Assembly (NCBI RefSeq): GCF_003762905.1
Contig: NZ_RJKS01000001.1
Location: 744,001 to 808,000 of the forward strand
Length of the DNA stretch: 64,000 nt
Direction of reading: 5' to 3'
Source of the DNA: Curtobacterium sp. ZW137
Lineage (GTDB): Bacteria; Actinomycetota; Actinomycetes; Actinomycetales; Microbacteriaceae
Part shown: piece by piece, positions 49,182 to 62,921 of the stretch
Layout: each line of letters opens with the position of its first letter
Numbering within the stretch: position 1 is the first letter of the stretch
Notes under the pieces: generated by a model
The model's database searches: none
What the model saw: the letters and a program-made list of their open reading frames with translations, nothing else
What the model was told of the DNA's origin: nothing
Translations under genes and position numbers: made by a program

Positions 49182-50122
49182 GCGAGGACCTTCCCGTCGA
49201 GCGTGCCGAGGCCACGGGCCCAGGCGGCGGCGTCCATCGCCTTCTTGCCGGCCGGCTGCACCTCGGTGAGCACGAGCGCGTCGTCGGCGGTCCCGACGAA
49301 CAGCCGACCGCCGTGGACGCGGAGCGCACCGGGCGCGAGCGACGGGACGGGGTCTCCCGGGCCTCCCGGCTGGTGGTCCGGACGCTGCGCCCGCAGCACC
49401 TTGACCCGGGTCTCCCCCAGGTGCGTGAACGCGCCGGGCTCCGGTGTGACGCCACGGATGCGGGCGTGCACGGCCGCGGCGGGCTGCGCGAAGTCGATGC
49501 GGCCGTCGTCGAGGGTCGTCTTCGGCGCCGTCGTCGGCTCGCCGACCTGCTCGGTGGCGACCGCGGTGCCGGCGGCGATGTCGTCGACGACCCGCGCGAC
49601 CACCTCGGCACCGGTCTCGGCCATCGCGGCGAGGACCTCACCGGAGGTGGCTTCGGGGTCGATGGTGAACGGCTCGGAGGCGTACACGGGACCGGCGTCG
49701 AGCGCCTCGACGAGCTGGAACACCGTGGCGGCCGTGCGGGTGTCGCCGGCCATCACCGCACGCTGCACCGGAGCCGCGCCGCGGTACGCGGGGAGCTCGG
49801 AGAAGTGCAGGTTGACCCAGCCGTGTCGGGGCGTGTCGAGCGCGGCGCGGCGGAGCAGCGCGCCGTAGGCGACGATGACGCCGAGGTCGACGTCGAGCGC
49901 GGCGAGCTGCGCGGTGACGGTGTCGTCGACGCGGGAGGCCTCGATCACGGGCAGTCCGAGCTCCGCGGCGACCTGTGCGACCGGGGTCGGCGTGAGCACG
50001 CGCTTCCGGCCCTGCGGGGTCGGCGGACGGGTGAGCACCGCGGCGATCTTGTGGTCGGATGCCGCGAGCCGGCGGAGGGTGGGGACGGCCGCAGCGGGGC
50101 TGCCGGCGACGACGAGACGCAT
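49178..50122 (-). CDS. fmt: Methionyl-tRNA formyltransferase
   Basis: 314-residue enzyme formylating initiator Met-tRNA with 10-formyl-tetrahydrofolate. The N-terminal MRLVVAGSPAAAVPTLRRL, the formyl-THF catalytic motif VNLHFSELPAYRGAAPVQRAVM (Asn, His present) and the aspartate in ALDAGPVYASEPF are intact. The C-terminal OB-like tRNA-binding domain spans about 205-310. ATG 50122 lies 13 nt after priA and the end overlaps rsmB. Confidence 0.96.
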   Translation of the reverse strand: MRLVVAGSPAAAVPTLRRLAASDHKIAAVLTRPPTPQGRKRVLTPTPVAQVAAELGLPVIEASRVDDTVTAQLAALDVDLGVIVAYGALLRRAALDTPRHGWVNLHFSELPAYRGAAPVQRAVMAGDTRTAATVFQLVEALDAGPVYASEPFTIDPEATSGEVLAAMAETGAEVVARVVDDIAAGTAVATEQVGEPTTAPKTTLDDGRIDFAQPAAAVHARIRGVTPEPGAFTHLGETRVKVLRAQRPDHQPGGPGDPVPSLAPGALRVHGGRLFVGTADDALVLTEVQPAGKKAMDAAAWARGLGTLDGKVLA

Positions 50123-50135
50123 GGGTTCCAGTCTC

Positions 50136-52118
50136 TCAGACTTCGGAGAAGGGCTCGGCGTCGTCGAGCCGCGCCCGGAGGGCCGGGGCCGAGCGGCGCT
50201 TGGCGCCCCCGGGGAGCACGCGACGGGTGGACGAGCGCCGGATCACCTCGGCCTTGATCGTGGCCGCGACCTCGGCGCCGTGCGCGTAGGGGAAGCGCAC
50301 GATGGCGCGGACGGTCCCCGGGATCTGGTCGTCCACCGGGACCGGACCGAGGACCGGACCGACGGGCGCCTCGCCGAGGGCCTCGACCGCTGCGGTCACC
50401 GCCGCCTCGGTGCCGGAGAGCGTTGCGACGCGGACGGCCGGCGGGAAGAGGAGTTCCCGGCGGTCGACGAGCTCGTCGTGCGCGGGACCGTCGAGCTGCC
50501 AGAGGGCCATCGCCGTCGCGAGCTTCCCGCCGATGCCGACGAGGTACACCTCGGCGCCAGGGGCACCCTTCGCGGCGGCGTTGGTCCAGAAGCGCAGCAC
50601 CTCCTCCTGCACGCGGAGTCCTTCGCGGCCGAGCATCTTCTCGCCGTCGAGGAGCAGCACGCAGGCGTACCCGCCGGGCGTCGACGGTTCGGCGCCGCGG
50701 GTGGCCACCACCACGGCGGGCTTCGCGGGGATCTCGTCGATCGGCCGGGAGCCGTCGGCGACCACGATGCGCGTGCCGGGGAACGCCCGGCCGAGTTCGT
50801 CGGCGGTGCGCTGCGCCCCCTGTCCGACGGCCTTGAGCTTGCCGCCGCCGCACGTCGGGCAGCGGTACCCCGCGGCGAGGGCGCCGCAGAACCGGCACTG
50901 CGGGACGGCACCGTGCGTCGGGGCACCGAGCGGTCCGCCGCAGACCCGGCAGTGCGCGCGCTCCCCGCAGTCCGCGCAGACGAGCCCGGTGCCGAAGCCC
51001 GGGTTCGCGACCTGCACGAGGACGGGGCCGGTGCGGCTCGCCTCTCGCGCGGCGCGCCAGGCGCTCGACGGGATGCGGGCCTGGGCCGCGGGACCGTCGG
51101 CGTTCACCTGCTGCGCCGTCGGGACGACGTGCGGCACCGCCTGGCGGTACGGCACGACGTCGTCGAGCCAGCCGAGCTCGACGAGCCGCTGCACGTCGGT
51201 GCTCCTGGCGTGCGCGAGGAACAGGAGCGACGCGCCGGACTGCGCCGCACGGACGAGCGCGACGTCGCGGGTGTGCACGTACGGGGCGCGCTGCTCGATG
51301 AACGAGGCGTCGCCGTCGTCCCACATCGCGATGAGGCCGAGCTCGCTGGCCGGGGCGTACATCGCGGTGCGGTTCCCGATCGCGACGACCGGGTGCGTCC
51401 GGGCCTGCAGGAGCGCCTTCGCCCGCTGCCCGTTGGTCTGCTTCGCGTCGAACCGGACGACCCGTTCGGCCGGCACCAGGGCGAGCAGCGCGCGCTCGAG
51501 GTCCATCACGTCGCGGAAGTCCGGCACCGCGAGGACGGCGGAACGCTCGGTGGCGAGGGTCCGGGCGGCGGCCTGCGCGAGGGTGGCTGCCCAGCCGGGG
51601 ACCCAGCCCGCGTCTCCGCCTGCGGCGTCGAGCTGCACGGGATGCGGGACCGCGGCGACGGCAGCACGGCCGTTCGTCGCGACGATCTCCTCGACGACCC
51701 CCTCGGCATAGCCCGTGACGGCAGGGGCGTCGACCGCCGGCAGCACCTGCTCGGGATCCCGGGCGAGCCAGGCCTTCTCGGCGCGGACCTGCCGGGTCGG
51801 CACCGCGAGCCGCAGCACGTCGGACGCGACACCCGCGGCACGGTCGGCGACGGCGCGGGCGAGCGTCCAGATCTCCGGCGCGAGCACCGGCACCGGGCTC
51901 ACGAGCGTCTCGATCTGACTGAGTTCCCCGGGGAACGCGCCCTCGTCGACGACCTCGACCACGTACGCGTCGGACATCCGGGCGCCGGTGCGGAGCGGGA
52001 CCTTCACGCGGACCCCCGGCACGCAGTCGTCCTCGAGCTCGGCCGGCACCCGGTAGTCGAACAGACGGTCCAACTGCGGGAGCGGCGAGTCGAGGACGAC
52101 GCGCGCGACGGTGGTCAC
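50136..52118 (-). CDS. priA: Primosomal protein N' (PriA), actinobacterial form with degenerate ATPase
   Basis: 660 residues. The N-terminal 3'-DNA-binding domain begins VARVVLDSPLPQLDRLFDYRVP with VRVKVPLRTGAR. The helicase Walker A GKT is absent, and the expected DEE-box reads LIAMWDDGDASFIEQRAPYVHTRDVALVRA, so ATP hydrolysis is unlikely. Eight zinc cysteines are retained in CADCGERAHCRVCGG and CRFCGALAAGYRCPTCGG. This degenerate form is typical of actinobacteria, where the protein probably acts in replication restart without helicase activity. GTG 52118 starts 7 nt after the metK stop; earlier in-frame sequence belongs to metK. Confidence 0.93.
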   Translation of the reverse strand: MTTVARVVLDSPLPQLDRLFDYRVPAELEDDCVPGVRVKVPLRTGARMSDAYVVEVVDEGAFPGELSQIETLVSPVPVLAPEIWTLARAVADRAAGVASDVLRLAVPTRQVRAEKAWLARDPEQVLPAVDAPAVTGYAEGVVEEIVATNGRAAVAAVPHPVQLDAAGGDAGWVPGWAATLAQAAARTLATERSAVLAVPDFRDVMDLERALLALVPAERVVRFDAKQTNGQRAKALLQARTHPVVAIGNRTAMYAPASELGLIAMWDDGDASFIEQRAPYVHTRDVALVRAAQSGASLLFLAHARSTDVQRLVELGWLDDVVPYRQAVPHVVPTAQQVNADGPAAQARIPSSAWRAAREASRTGPVLVQVANPGFGTGLVCADCGERAHCRVCGGPLGAPTHGAVPQCRFCGALAAGYRCPTCGGGKLKAVGQGAQRTADELGRAFPGTRIVVADGSRPIDEIPAKPAVVVATRGAEPSTPGGYACVLLLDGEKMLGREGLRVQEEVLRFWTNAAAKGAPGAEVYLVGIGGKLATAMALWQLDGPAHDELVDRRELLFPPAVRVATLSGTEAAVTAAVEALGEAPVGPVLGPVPVDDQIPGTVRAIVRFPYAHGAEVAATIKAEVIRRSSTRRVLPGGAKRRSAPALRARLDDAEPFSEV

Positions 52119-52125
52119 GCGGTGG

Positions 52126-53337
52126 TCAGACCGCGGCGGCGACGAGTCCTGCGGCTTCGCGGAGCGCGTCGACGCGGTCGAGCTGCTCCCAGGTGAAGCC
52201 GGGGAGCTCGCGGCCGAAGTGGCCGTAGGTCGCGGTCTGCGCGTAGCGCGGCTTGAGCAGGTCGAGGTCGCGGATGATCGCGGCCGGACGGAGGTCGAAC
52301 ACGCTGCGGATCGCCGCTTCGATGGTGGCGTCGTCGACGTGTCCGGTGCCGAACGACTCGACGTACAGCCCGACCGGGGCGGCACGGCCGATCGCGTAGG
52401 CGACCTGGACCTCCAGCCGGTCGGCGAGACCAGCGGCGACGGCGTTCTTCGCGACCCAGCGGAGCGCGTAGGCGGCCGAACGGTCCACCTTCGACGGGTC
52501 CTTGCCGCTGAACGCACCACCGCCGTGTCGGGAGGCACCGCCGTAGGTGTCCACGATGACCTTGCGACCGGTGAGGCCGGCGTCGCCCTGGGGGCCGCCG
52601 ATCTCGAAGCGGCCGGTCGGGTTCACGATGACGTCGACGTGCGAGGAGTCCAGGTCGACGAGGTCGAGGACCGGACGGATGACGTGCTCGGTGATCGCCG
52701 CGGTGAGCTCGTCGAGCGTGACGCTCGGCGAGTGCTGCGTCGACACGACGACGGTCTCGACGGTCTTCGGGACGACGCCGTCGTACCCGACCGTGACCTG
52801 GGTCTTGCCGTCGGGGCGCAGGAACGTCAGCTCGCCGGACTTGCGCACGGCGGCGAGACGCTCGGCCAGACGGTGCGCGAGCCAGATCGCGACGGGCATG
52901 TACTCCGGGGTCTCGTTCGTCGCGAAGCCGAACATGATGCCCTGGTCGCCGGCGCCCTGGCGGTCGAGCGGGTCGACGGCGCCGGAGCGCGAGTCGAGCG
53001 ACTCGTCGACGCCCTGGGCGATGTCCGGCGACTGCGCGCCGATCGAGACCTCGACGCCACAGGTGTGGCCGTCGAAGGAGACCTCCGACGAGTTGTACCC
53101 GATGCCCGTGATGACGTCGCGGACGATCTTCGGGATCTCGACGTAGCCCGACGTGGTGACTTCACCCGCGACGTGCACGAGTCCGGTCGTCACCATGGTC
53201 TCCACGGCGACGCGCGCGTGCGGGTCCACCGTGAGCAGGGCGTCGAGGATGCTGTCCGAGATCTGGTCGCAGATCTTGTCGGGGTGCCCCTCCGTCACCG
53301 ACTCGGACGTGAAGAGGCGCAGCGTGCTGGACGTCAC
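52126..53337 (-). CDS. metK: S-adenosylmethionine synthetase
   Basis: 403-residue enzyme making SAM from methionine and [43 protein letters not shown], the hexapeptide-like [26 protein letters not shown] and the phosphate loop [19 protein letters not shown] are present. ATG 53337 is 5 nt after the rpoZ stop. No SAM riboswitch-like element is visible, and there is no room for one. coaBC, which lies between rpoZ and metK in mycobacteria, is absent here. Confidence 0.97.
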   Translation of the reverse strand: MTSSTLRLFTSESVTEGHPDKICDQISDSILDALLTVDPHARVAVETMVTTGLVHVAGEVTTSGYVEIPKIVRDVITGIGYNSSEVSFDGHTCGVEVSIGAQSPDIAQGVDESLDSRSGAVDPLDRQGAGDQGIMFGFATNETPEYMPVAIWLAHRLAERLAAVRKSGELTFLRPDGKTQVTVGYDGVVPKTVETVVVSTQHSPSVTLDELTAAITEHVIRPVLDLVDLDSSHVDVIVNPTGRFEIGGPQGDAGLTGRKVIVDTYGGASRHGGGAFSGKDPSKVDRSAAYALRWVAKNAVAAGLADRLEVQVAYAIGRAAPVGLYVESFGTGHVDDATIEAAIRSVFDLRPAAIIRDLDLLKPRYAQTATYGHFGRELPGFTWEQLDRVDALREAAGLVAAAV

Positions 53338-53342
53338 CGGGA

Positions 53343-53609
53343 TCAGACGGTGGGCTGCGGCTGCTGCTTGGTGACGGTGAGCTTGTCCTCGTTGATCTCG
53401 TGGAGGGCCACCGACAGCGGCTTGTCGTCGATCGTGGAGTCGACGAGCGGACCGACGTTGTCGAAGAGCGAGCCCTCGTGCAGGTCGGCGTAGTAGTCGT
53501 TGATCTGGCGCGCACGCTTCGACGCGAAGATGACGAGCGCGTACTTCGACTCGACCTTGGACAGCAGGTCGTCGATGGGCGGGTCGATGATGCCCTGGGG
53601 GTTGGCCAT
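53343..53609 (-). CDS. rpoZ: RNA polymerase omega subunit
   Basis: 88-residue small subunit that aids assembly of the beta' subunit. [37 protein letters not shown] is the conserved omega core, and [14 protein letters not shown] closes the domain. The C-terminus is Gln/Pro-rich (TKQQPQPTV). I chose ATG 53609 with GGAG about 6 nt upstream; an upstream in-frame start is not supported. It follows gmk by 57 nt. Confidence 0.95.
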   Translation of the reverse strand: MANPQGIIDPPIDDLLSKVESKYALVIFASKRARQINDYYADLHEGSLFDNVGPLVDSTIDDKPLSVALHEINEDKLTVTKQQPQPTV

Positions 53610-53666
53610 GGTGTCTCCAGTCAACGAAGGATGAGTCGTGCCCGTGGGCACGGCGCGCGCTCCCGG

Positions 53667-54590
53667 CTAGGGCGCAGTGAACAAGTCTACGACCTCACGC
53701 GCCGCGGTGCCGACATCGGAGTTCACGATCCGCACGTCGAACTCGTCCTGGGCGGCGAGTTCGACCTTCGCGGTCTCGAGCCGACGGGCCTGTTCCTCGG
53801 AGGACTCGGTGCCGCGGCCGATGAGCCGGCGGACCAGTTCTTCCCACGTGGGCGGCAGCAGGAAGACGAGCACGGCCTCGGGCATGGCGTCCCGCACCTG
53901 CCGGGCACCCTGCAGGTCGATCTCGAGCATCACCTTGTCGCCGGCGTCGAGCGCGCGGTCGATCGGCGGCCGGGGGGTGCCGTACCGGTACGAGTTGTGC
54001 ACGGTCGCCCACTCGAGCAGCTCGCGTTCCCGGATCATCCGGTCGAACTCGGCGTCGTCGACGAAGTAGTAGTGCACGCCGTCGACCTCGCCCGGGCGGG
54101 GCTTCCGGGTCGTCGCGGACACGCTGAGGTTCACGTCCGGGTACTGCTCGCGGATGTACGCGCTGACCGTGCCCTTGCCGACCGCGGTGGGTCCGGCGAG
54201 GACGACGAGCTTCGACGTGCCGCGCTTCCGGCCGCGGGCGGCCAGCCACTCGGCCAGTGCGGCACGCTGCCGGCTGCCGAGTCCGCCGAGCCGCTTCGAC
54301 GGTGCGATGCGGAGCGTCCCCATGATGGTCTCGGCACGGGCCGGGCCGATGCCGCTCAGGCTCGTCAGCAGGTCGCGGACCCGGAGCGAGCGTTCCGCGG
54401 CGGTCTCGGCGGTGGCGTCCTCGTCCCACGCGGCGCGGGCGACGTCGAGCGCGGACCGCTCCCCCGACGCGACGGCGGCCTTGACGGCGGCGCGGGCGCG
54501 ACGGGCGGCGACGGCGGCACGGGCAGCGGCGGCCCGGTCCACCTCCGGCGGGTTGCGGTGCGCGGGGAGGTCCGTGCGGTCGTCCGTCAT
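53667..54590 (-). CDS. gmk: Fusion of actinobacterial integration host factor (mIHF) and guanylate kinase
   Basis: 307 residues from ATG 54590. Residues of about 15-115 match mIHF: a basic, Ala-rich helix and then [50 protein letters not shown], the helix-hairpin-helix type DNA-binding core. Residues of about 122-307 form guanylate kinase with the P-loop [49 protein letters not shown] and [13 protein letters not shown]. In mycobacteria the two are adjacent separate genes. The joined frame is continuous with no stop, suggesting a nucleoid protein covalently attached to GMP kinase. The start overlaps the pyrF stop. Confidence 0.93.
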   Translation of the reverse strand: MTDDRTDLPAHRNPPEVDRAAAARAAVAARRARAAVKAAVASGERSALDVARAAWDEDATAETAAERSLRVRDLLTSLSGIGPARAETIMGTLRIAPSKRLGGLGSRQRAALAEWLAARGRKRGTSKLVVLAGPTAVGKGTVSAYIREQYPDVNLSVSATTRKPRPGEVDGVHYYFVDDAEFDRMIRERELLEWATVHNSYRYGTPRPPIDRALDAGDKVMLEIDLQGARQVRDAMPEAVLVFLLPPTWEELVRRLIGRGTESSEEQARRLETAKVELAAQDEFDVRIVNSDVGTAAREVVDLFTAP

Positions 54591-55554
54591 GCGGCCGACC
54601 CGCCGTCGGACGCCAGCGCCAGACGGATCCGGTCCGCACGGTCGGCCACCAGGACCGCCACGCCGTCCGGGCCGTCGGTCAGGAGCCCGCGGGACTCGCT
54701 CACGAGCACCTGTTCGGCACGCGAGCCGTACAGGGCACGGAGGTCCTCGATGCGGGCGCCCTGGGCACCGAAGCCCGGTGCGAGGACCGGCGACGTGCCG
54801 ATCTCGTCCGCGCCGATGCCGAAGTCCGTCAGGTCGAGGGTGGCGCCGAGCACGAGCCCGACGTCCCCGATGGCCTGGTCGTCCACGGCCGGGTTGTCGT
54901 CTGCCACGTCCAGAACGATACCGGCAGCGACGGAGCGCCCGGCACGCGGCCCCTCCGCCAGGACCGCCGTCTGGAGCACCCGGGCCTCGGGGTTGCTCGT
55001 CGCGGCGAGCACGAACACGCCGGCGCCGTTCCGCCGGGCCACGTCGATCGTGCCGCGCAGGGACCCGTACCCGAGGTACGGCGACACCGTCATCGCGTCG
55101 GCCGCGAACGGGCCGTCGGCGTCGATCCACGCGGTCGCGTAGTCGTCACCGGTCGAGCCGATGTCGCCCCGCTTCACGTCGGCGACGACCAGGAGGCCCG
55201 CATCGCGTGCCCGACGGATCGTCGCGTCGAGCGCGCGGTAGCCGGCCACCCCGGCCGCCTCGAAGAAGGCGACCTGCGGCTTCACGACCGCGGCGCGCCC
55301 GGCGGCCGCGTCCACGAGCGTCGCGCCGAACGCGGTGAGCCCCGCCTCGTCGCGACCGAGCCCCCACGCCGCCAGGGTGGCGGCATGGGGGTCGATCCCG
55401 ACGCACAGGGCGGAACGCGACCCGATGGCGGCGGCGAGCCGGACGCCGAACGGGGTCGGGCCTCCCCCCACCGGCACGGCCGTCCCGCCGCTGGCGCGTC
55501 GGTCCGGAACCGGCGGCGTGGGCCCAGGCTGCGCAGCGTCCACGGGGCCCTCCG

Positions 55555-55558
<4 letters not shown>
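54587..55558 (-). CDS. pyrF: Orotidine-5'-phosphate decarboxylase (type 2)
   Basis: 323-residue last enzyme of UMP synthesis. The catalytic motif [18 protein letters not shown] (Asp-Lys-Asp set) identifies the longer type 2 family usual in actinobacteria. [16 protein letters not shown] and the C-terminal [10 protein letters not shown] phosphate loop are present. An N-terminal Pro/Gly-rich extension of about 35 residues precedes the domain. GTG 55558 overlaps the carB stop by 4 nt, so it is coupled to the pyr operon. Confidence 0.95.
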
Positions 55559-58832
<3,274 letters not shown>

Positions 58833-58833
<1 letters not shown>

Positions 58834-60032
58834 CAGTTGCCTTCCTTCGTGACGTCGGCTGCGGGGGTGGTCGCGTCGGCGGTGGCTGCGTCCAGCGGAC
58901 GGCCCTCGTTGCGCGCAACGACCATGTCCCGGAAGCGGTCGAACAGGTACATGCTGTCGTGCGGTCCGGCGGCCGCCTCGGGGTGGTACTGCACGCTGAA
59001 CGCCGGGATGTCGAGCGCGCGGAGACCCTCGACGACGTTGTCGTTGAGCGAGTAGTGCGAGACCTCGACGCGACCGAAGCCGACCGGGGACTCGAGCACC
59101 TCGCCGACGGGGGCGTCCACCGCGAAGCCGTGGTTCTGGCTCGTGATCTCGACCTTGCCGGTGGTGGTGTCGAGCACCGGCTGGTTGATGCCGCGGTGGC
59201 CGAAGGGCAGCTTGTAGGTGCCGAAGCCGAGCGCGCGGCCGAGGAGCTGGTTGCCGAAGCAGATGCCGAAGAACGGGCGGCCGTCGCGGAGGCTCTCCTG
59301 CAGCAGCGCGACCTGCGACTCGGACGCGGCCGGGTCACCCGGGCCGTTCGAGTAGAACAGGGCGTCCGGCGCGAGGTCCCGGAGCGCCTCGATCGTCGAG
59401 TCCTGCGGCAGCACGTGCACCTCGAAGCCGCGGGCGGCGAGGTAGCGCGTGGTCGACGCCTTGACGCCGAGGTCGAGCACGGCGAGCGTGCCGATCTGCT
59501 CGCCGACGGCGGGGACGACGTACGGCTCGGCGGTGGAGACCGCCGCGGAGAGGCTCTGCCCCGCCATGTCGACCTGCTCGCGCACGAGCCGGCCCTGCTC
59601 CTCGGGCGACAGGGCCGCGTCCGGGCCGCTGAACACGCCGCCCTTCATCGCGCCGGCGTCACGGATCCGGCGGGTGATCGCGCGGGTGTCGATCCCGGAG
59701 ATCCCGACGATGCCGTCGCGCTCCAGGTGGTCGTCGAGCGAGGCGTTCGCACGGTGGTTCGACACCACGCGGCTGGGGTCGCGCACCACGTACCCGGCGA
59801 CCCAGATGCGACGGGACTCGGGGTCCTCGTCGTTCACACCGGTGTTGCCGATGTGCGGCGCGGTCTGCACCACGATCTGCCCGGCGTAGGACGGATCGGT
59901 CAGCGTCTCCTGGTACCCGGTCATCCCGGTTGCGAAGACGACCTCGCCGAGGGTGCGTCCGCGGGCGCCGTAGGCCCATCCGTCGTAGCGGGTGCCGTCC
60001 TCGAGGACCAGCACGGCCCGTTCGCGTGTCAT
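58833..60032 (-). CDS. carA: Carbamoyl-phosphate synthase small subunit
   Basis: 399-residue glutamine amidotransferase subunit. The N-terminal CPSase domain ([44 protein letters not shown]) is followed by a class I GATase with SNGPGDP, the nucleophile cysteine in [16 protein letters not shown], and the His-Glu pair in [17 protein letters not shown] 60032 shares its first base with the stop of the preceding membrane protein gene. It belongs to the pyrR-to-pyrF operon. Confidence 0.97.
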
Positions 60033-60574
60033 CAGTTCGTCCCTTCGCCCGCGGTGTGCGGGTGGTTGTGCTTCGTCGCCAGCTCCTGGAGCGCCCGCAG
60101 TGCTGCTGCGTCGTCCTCCGGGAACCGGAAGTAGGTGTCGAGGTCCGTCGCACCTGCGGCGCCGGTCGCCGTCCATCGCAGACGGACCAGTCCCCCGGGT
60201 TCGACCACACGGTCGATGGCCCACGTGGCGCGGTCGGCGCCGCGGAGCGCGTCCGCGGCGACCCAGCGGTCGTCCGCGCCGGCGAGGTGCAGGACGACGC
60301 CGTCGTCGTGGACGGTCACGCCGCCGCGACCGCGGAAGCCGAGTCCGCCGGCGGTGATGCGTTCGAGTGGCAGGTCGGCACGGGTCGTCGCGACGGTGAA
60401 GCCGTCCCACGCCCCGGCCGCCGGTCCGACGTCGGACGGCACGCTGACGGGAGGCACGGCCTCCGTCTGCTTGCGCACCCGCGTCCGCCACGTGCGCGCC
60501 ATGGCCACGAAGAGCGCGGCCACCGCGAGCAGGATCACGCCGCCGAGGAGCCAGCGTGCGGCGTCGCCGCTCAC
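60032..60574 (-). CDS. PH-like domain membrane protein of the pyr operon
   Basis: 180 residues with one N-terminal membrane segment (about 8-27, [22 protein letters not shown]) and a cytoplasmic or peripheral domain. The domain runs from [28 protein letters not shown] to [20 protein letters not shown] and resembles bacterial PH-like domains. A protein of this type occupies the same place between pyrC and carA in mycobacteria (Rv1382 position). The role is unknown. The GTG at 60574 overlaps the pyrC stop by 4 nt and its end overlaps carA, so it is an integral part of the operon. Confidence 0.8.
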   Translation of the reverse strand: MSGDAARWLLGGVILLAVAALFVAMARTWRTRVRKQTEAVPPVSVPSDVGPAAGAWDGFTVATTRADLPLERITAGGLGFRGRGGVTVHDDGVVLHLAGADDRWVAADALRGADRATWAIDRVVEPGGLVRLRWTATGAAGATDLDTYFRFPEDDAAALRALQELATKHNHPHTAGEGTN

Positions 60575-61929
60575 GCGGTCACCGCCGTCCGCGCTGCGGC
60601 CGCGGCTGCTGCGATGGTCTCCGCGTCGACGACCGCGCCGTCGAGCACCGTCGGGTACCCGTGGTGGAACGTCGCGACGACGCGCCCGGGCAGGCGCATG
60701 CCGAGGTAGGGCGAGTTCTGCGACTGCCCGGCGAGGTCGCTGACGGCGAACTCGCGGCTCGCGCTCGGGTCGTAGAGGGTGATCTCCGCGGGGGCGCCCT
60801 CGGCGATCGCCTGACCGTGGCCCTCGACCTGGCCGATGCGGGCGGGAGCGCTCGAGAGCACGCGAGCGATGTCGGCCCAGTCGAGGCGGCCGTCCTCGAC
60901 CACCGCGGCCTGGACGACGCTCAGCGCGGACTCGAGACCGACCATGCCGTTGGCGGCCGCCGGCCACTCGCAGCACTTCGCCTCTGCCGTGTGCGGTGCG
61001 TGGTCCGTCGCGACGATGTCGATCGTGCCGTCGGCGAGGGCGGCGCGGAGGGCGTCCACGTCCTCACGCGCACGGAGCGGCGGGTTCACCTTGTAGCGGG
61101 CGTCGTACCCGGGAGCACCGTCGATCCCCGCGATGAGGTCCTCGGTGAGCACCAGGTGGTGCGGCGTGACCTCGGCCGTGACGTCGATCCCGCGGGACTT
61201 GGCCCAGCGGATCACCTCGACGCTGCCGGCCGTCGAGACGTGGCACACGTGCAGGCGTGCTCCGACGTGGTCGGCGAGCAGGACGTCCCGGGCGATGATC
61301 GCCTCTTCCGCCACGGCGGGCCAGCCGGCGAGGCCGAGCTCCGAGGACAGGCGGCCCTCGTTCATCTGCGCGCCGATGGTCAGACGGGGCTCTTGTGCAT
61401 GCTGCGCGAGGACACCGCCGAAGCCCTTGATGTACTCGAGCGCGCGGCGCATCAGGAGCGGGTCGGACACGCACGAGCCGTCGTCGGAGAACACCCGGAC
61501 CTTCGCCCGCGAGGTCGCCATCGCACCGATCTCGGACAGGTGCGTGCCCTGCAGGCCCTGCGAGACGGCGCCGATCGGGCGGACCGTGACGTAGCCCGCG
61601 TCGTCGCCGAGCGCCTGGACCTGCTCCACCACGCCCGCGGTGTCCGCGACCGGGCTCGAGTTCGCCATCGCGTTCACGGCGGTGAATCCACCGGCGGCCG
61701 CGGCGCGCGAGCCGGACAGGACCGTCTCGGACTCCTCGTGACCGGGCTCGCGGAGGTGGGTGTGCAGGTCCACGAGACCGGGCAGGGCGATCAGGCCGTC
61801 CGCGTCCACGGTGGTGGCGCCGGCCGCGTCGAGACCGGACCCGATCGCGGTGATGCGACGTCCCTCCAGGCGGATGTCGGCACGCGAGCCGTCGACCAGC
61901 TGCGCGCCGCGGATGAGGTGAGCGGTCAT
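60571..61929 (-). CDS. pyrC: Dihydroorotase (class I)
   Basis: 452-residue zinc amidohydrolase closing carbamoyl aspartate to dihydroorotate. [16 protein letters not shown] carries the HxH metal ligands, [15 protein letters not shown] and [12 protein letters not shown] additional ligands, and [15 protein letters not shown] the catalytic aspartate. Its C-terminus is Ala-rich ([17 protein letters not shown]). ATG 61929 overlaps the pyrB stop by 4 nt. Confidence 0.97.
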   Translation of the reverse strand: MTAHLIRGAQLVDGSRADIRLEGRRITAIGSGLDAAGATTVDADGLIALPGLVDLHTHLREPGHEESETVLSGSRAAAAGGFTAVNAMANSSPVADTAGVVEQVQALGDDAGYVTVRPIGAVSQGLQGTHLSEIGAMATSRAKVRVFSDDGSCVSDPLLMRRALEYIKGFGGVLAQHAQEPRLTIGAQMNEGRLSSELGLAGWPAVAEEAIIARDVLLADHVGARLHVCHVSTAGSVEVIRWAKSRGIDVTAEVTPHHLVLTEDLIAGIDGAPGYDARYKVNPPLRAREDVDALRAALADGTIDIVATDHAPHTAEAKCCEWPAAANGMVGLESALSVVQAAVVEDGRLDWADIARVLSSAPARIGQVEGHGQAIAEGAPAEITLYDPSASREFAVSDLAGQSQNSPYLGMRLPGRVVATFHHGYPTVLDGAVVDAETIAAAAAAARTAVTA

Positions 61930-62921
61930 GCGACGGACTCCTTCTGGTCGGTGCCGGACGGGGCGCCTGCGCCCGTGAGGCCCAGGTCGCCCGTGAGGGC
62001 CAGGTACAGGACGGCCATCCGGACGGAGACGCCGTGCTCGACCTGCTCGACGATCGTCGATGCGGGCGAGTCGGCGGCGACGCCGGCGATCTCCAGGCCG
62101 CGGTTCATCGGCCCGGGGTGCATCACGAGCGTGCGCTCGGAGAGCCGCGCGAACCGCGCGGCGGTGAGGCCCCAGTGGCGTGTGTACTCGCGCGGGTTCG
62201 GGAAGAAGGCGTCGTTCATGCGCTCCTGCTGGATGCGGAGCGTCATCACGACGTCCGGGTCCTCGGCGAGGGCGGTGTCGAGGTCGTGGTGCACGGCAGC
62301 GCCGAACGGGGTCGTCGTGACGGGCAGCAGTGTCGGCGGGGCCGCGAAGGTCACGCTCGCGCCGAGGGTGCGGAGGAGCCACGCGTTGCTGCGGGCGACG
62401 CGGCTGTGCAGCACGTCGCCGACGATGAGGACGCGGACCCCGTCGAGCGCCTGCCCACGGCTGCCGGCGCCGTGCAGCCGCCGCCGCATCGTGAACGCGT
62501 CGAGGAGCGCCTGCGTCGGGTGCTCGTGCGTGCCGTCGCCGGCGTTCACCACCGGGACGTCGATCCAGTCCGCGTCGGCGAGCACCCGGGGTGCACCGGA
62601 GGCGCCGTGGCGCATCACGATGCCGTCGATGCCCATCGCGCCGAGGGTCTGCACGGTGTCCTTGAGCGACTCGCCCTTGGAGACGCTGGAGCCCTTCGCG
62701 GCGAAGTTGATGACGTCGGCGGAGAGGCGCTTCGCGGCGGCCTCGAAGGAGATCCGCGTGCGGGTGGAGTCCTCGAAGAAGAGGTTCACGACGGTCTTGC
62801 CGCGGAGTGCCGGGAGCTTCCGGACCTCGCGCTGGTTGACCTCGGCCATCTCCTCGGCGACGTCGAGGATCTGGATCGCGTCGCCACGGGAGAGGTCGGC
62901 GGTGGAGAGGAGGTGCTTCAC
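61926..62921 (-). CDS. pyrB: Aspartate carbamoyltransferase catalytic subunit
   Basis: 331-residue enzyme condensing carbamoyl phosphate with aspartate. The carbamoyl-phosphate signature [19 protein letters not shown], the [13 protein letters not shown] loop, [22 protein letters not shown] and the C-terminal [13 protein letters not shown] are intact. No pyrI regulatory subunit gene is present, as usual in actinobacteria. GTG 62921 overlaps the pyrR stop by 4 nt. Confidence 0.97.
   Translation of the reverse strand: MKHLLSTADLSRGDAIQILDVAEEMAEVNQREVRKLPALRGKTVVNLFFEDSTRTRISFEAAAKRLSADVINFAAKGSSVSKGESLKDTVQTLGAMGIDGIVMRHGASGAPRVLADADWIDVPVVNAGDGTHEHPTQALLDAFTMRRRLHGAGSRGQALDGVRVLIVGDVLHSRVARSNAWLLRTLGASVTFAAPPTLLPVTTTPFGAAVHHDLDTALAEDPDVVMTLRIQQERMNDAFFPNPREYTRHWGLTAARFARLSERTLVMHPGPMNRGLEIAGVAADSPASTIVEQVEHGVSVRMAVLYLALTGDLGLTGAGAPSGTDQKESVA

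Noticed and set aside
53338..53342. SAM riboswitch before metK
   Set aside because: Only 5 bp separate rpoZ from metK, so no leader exists.
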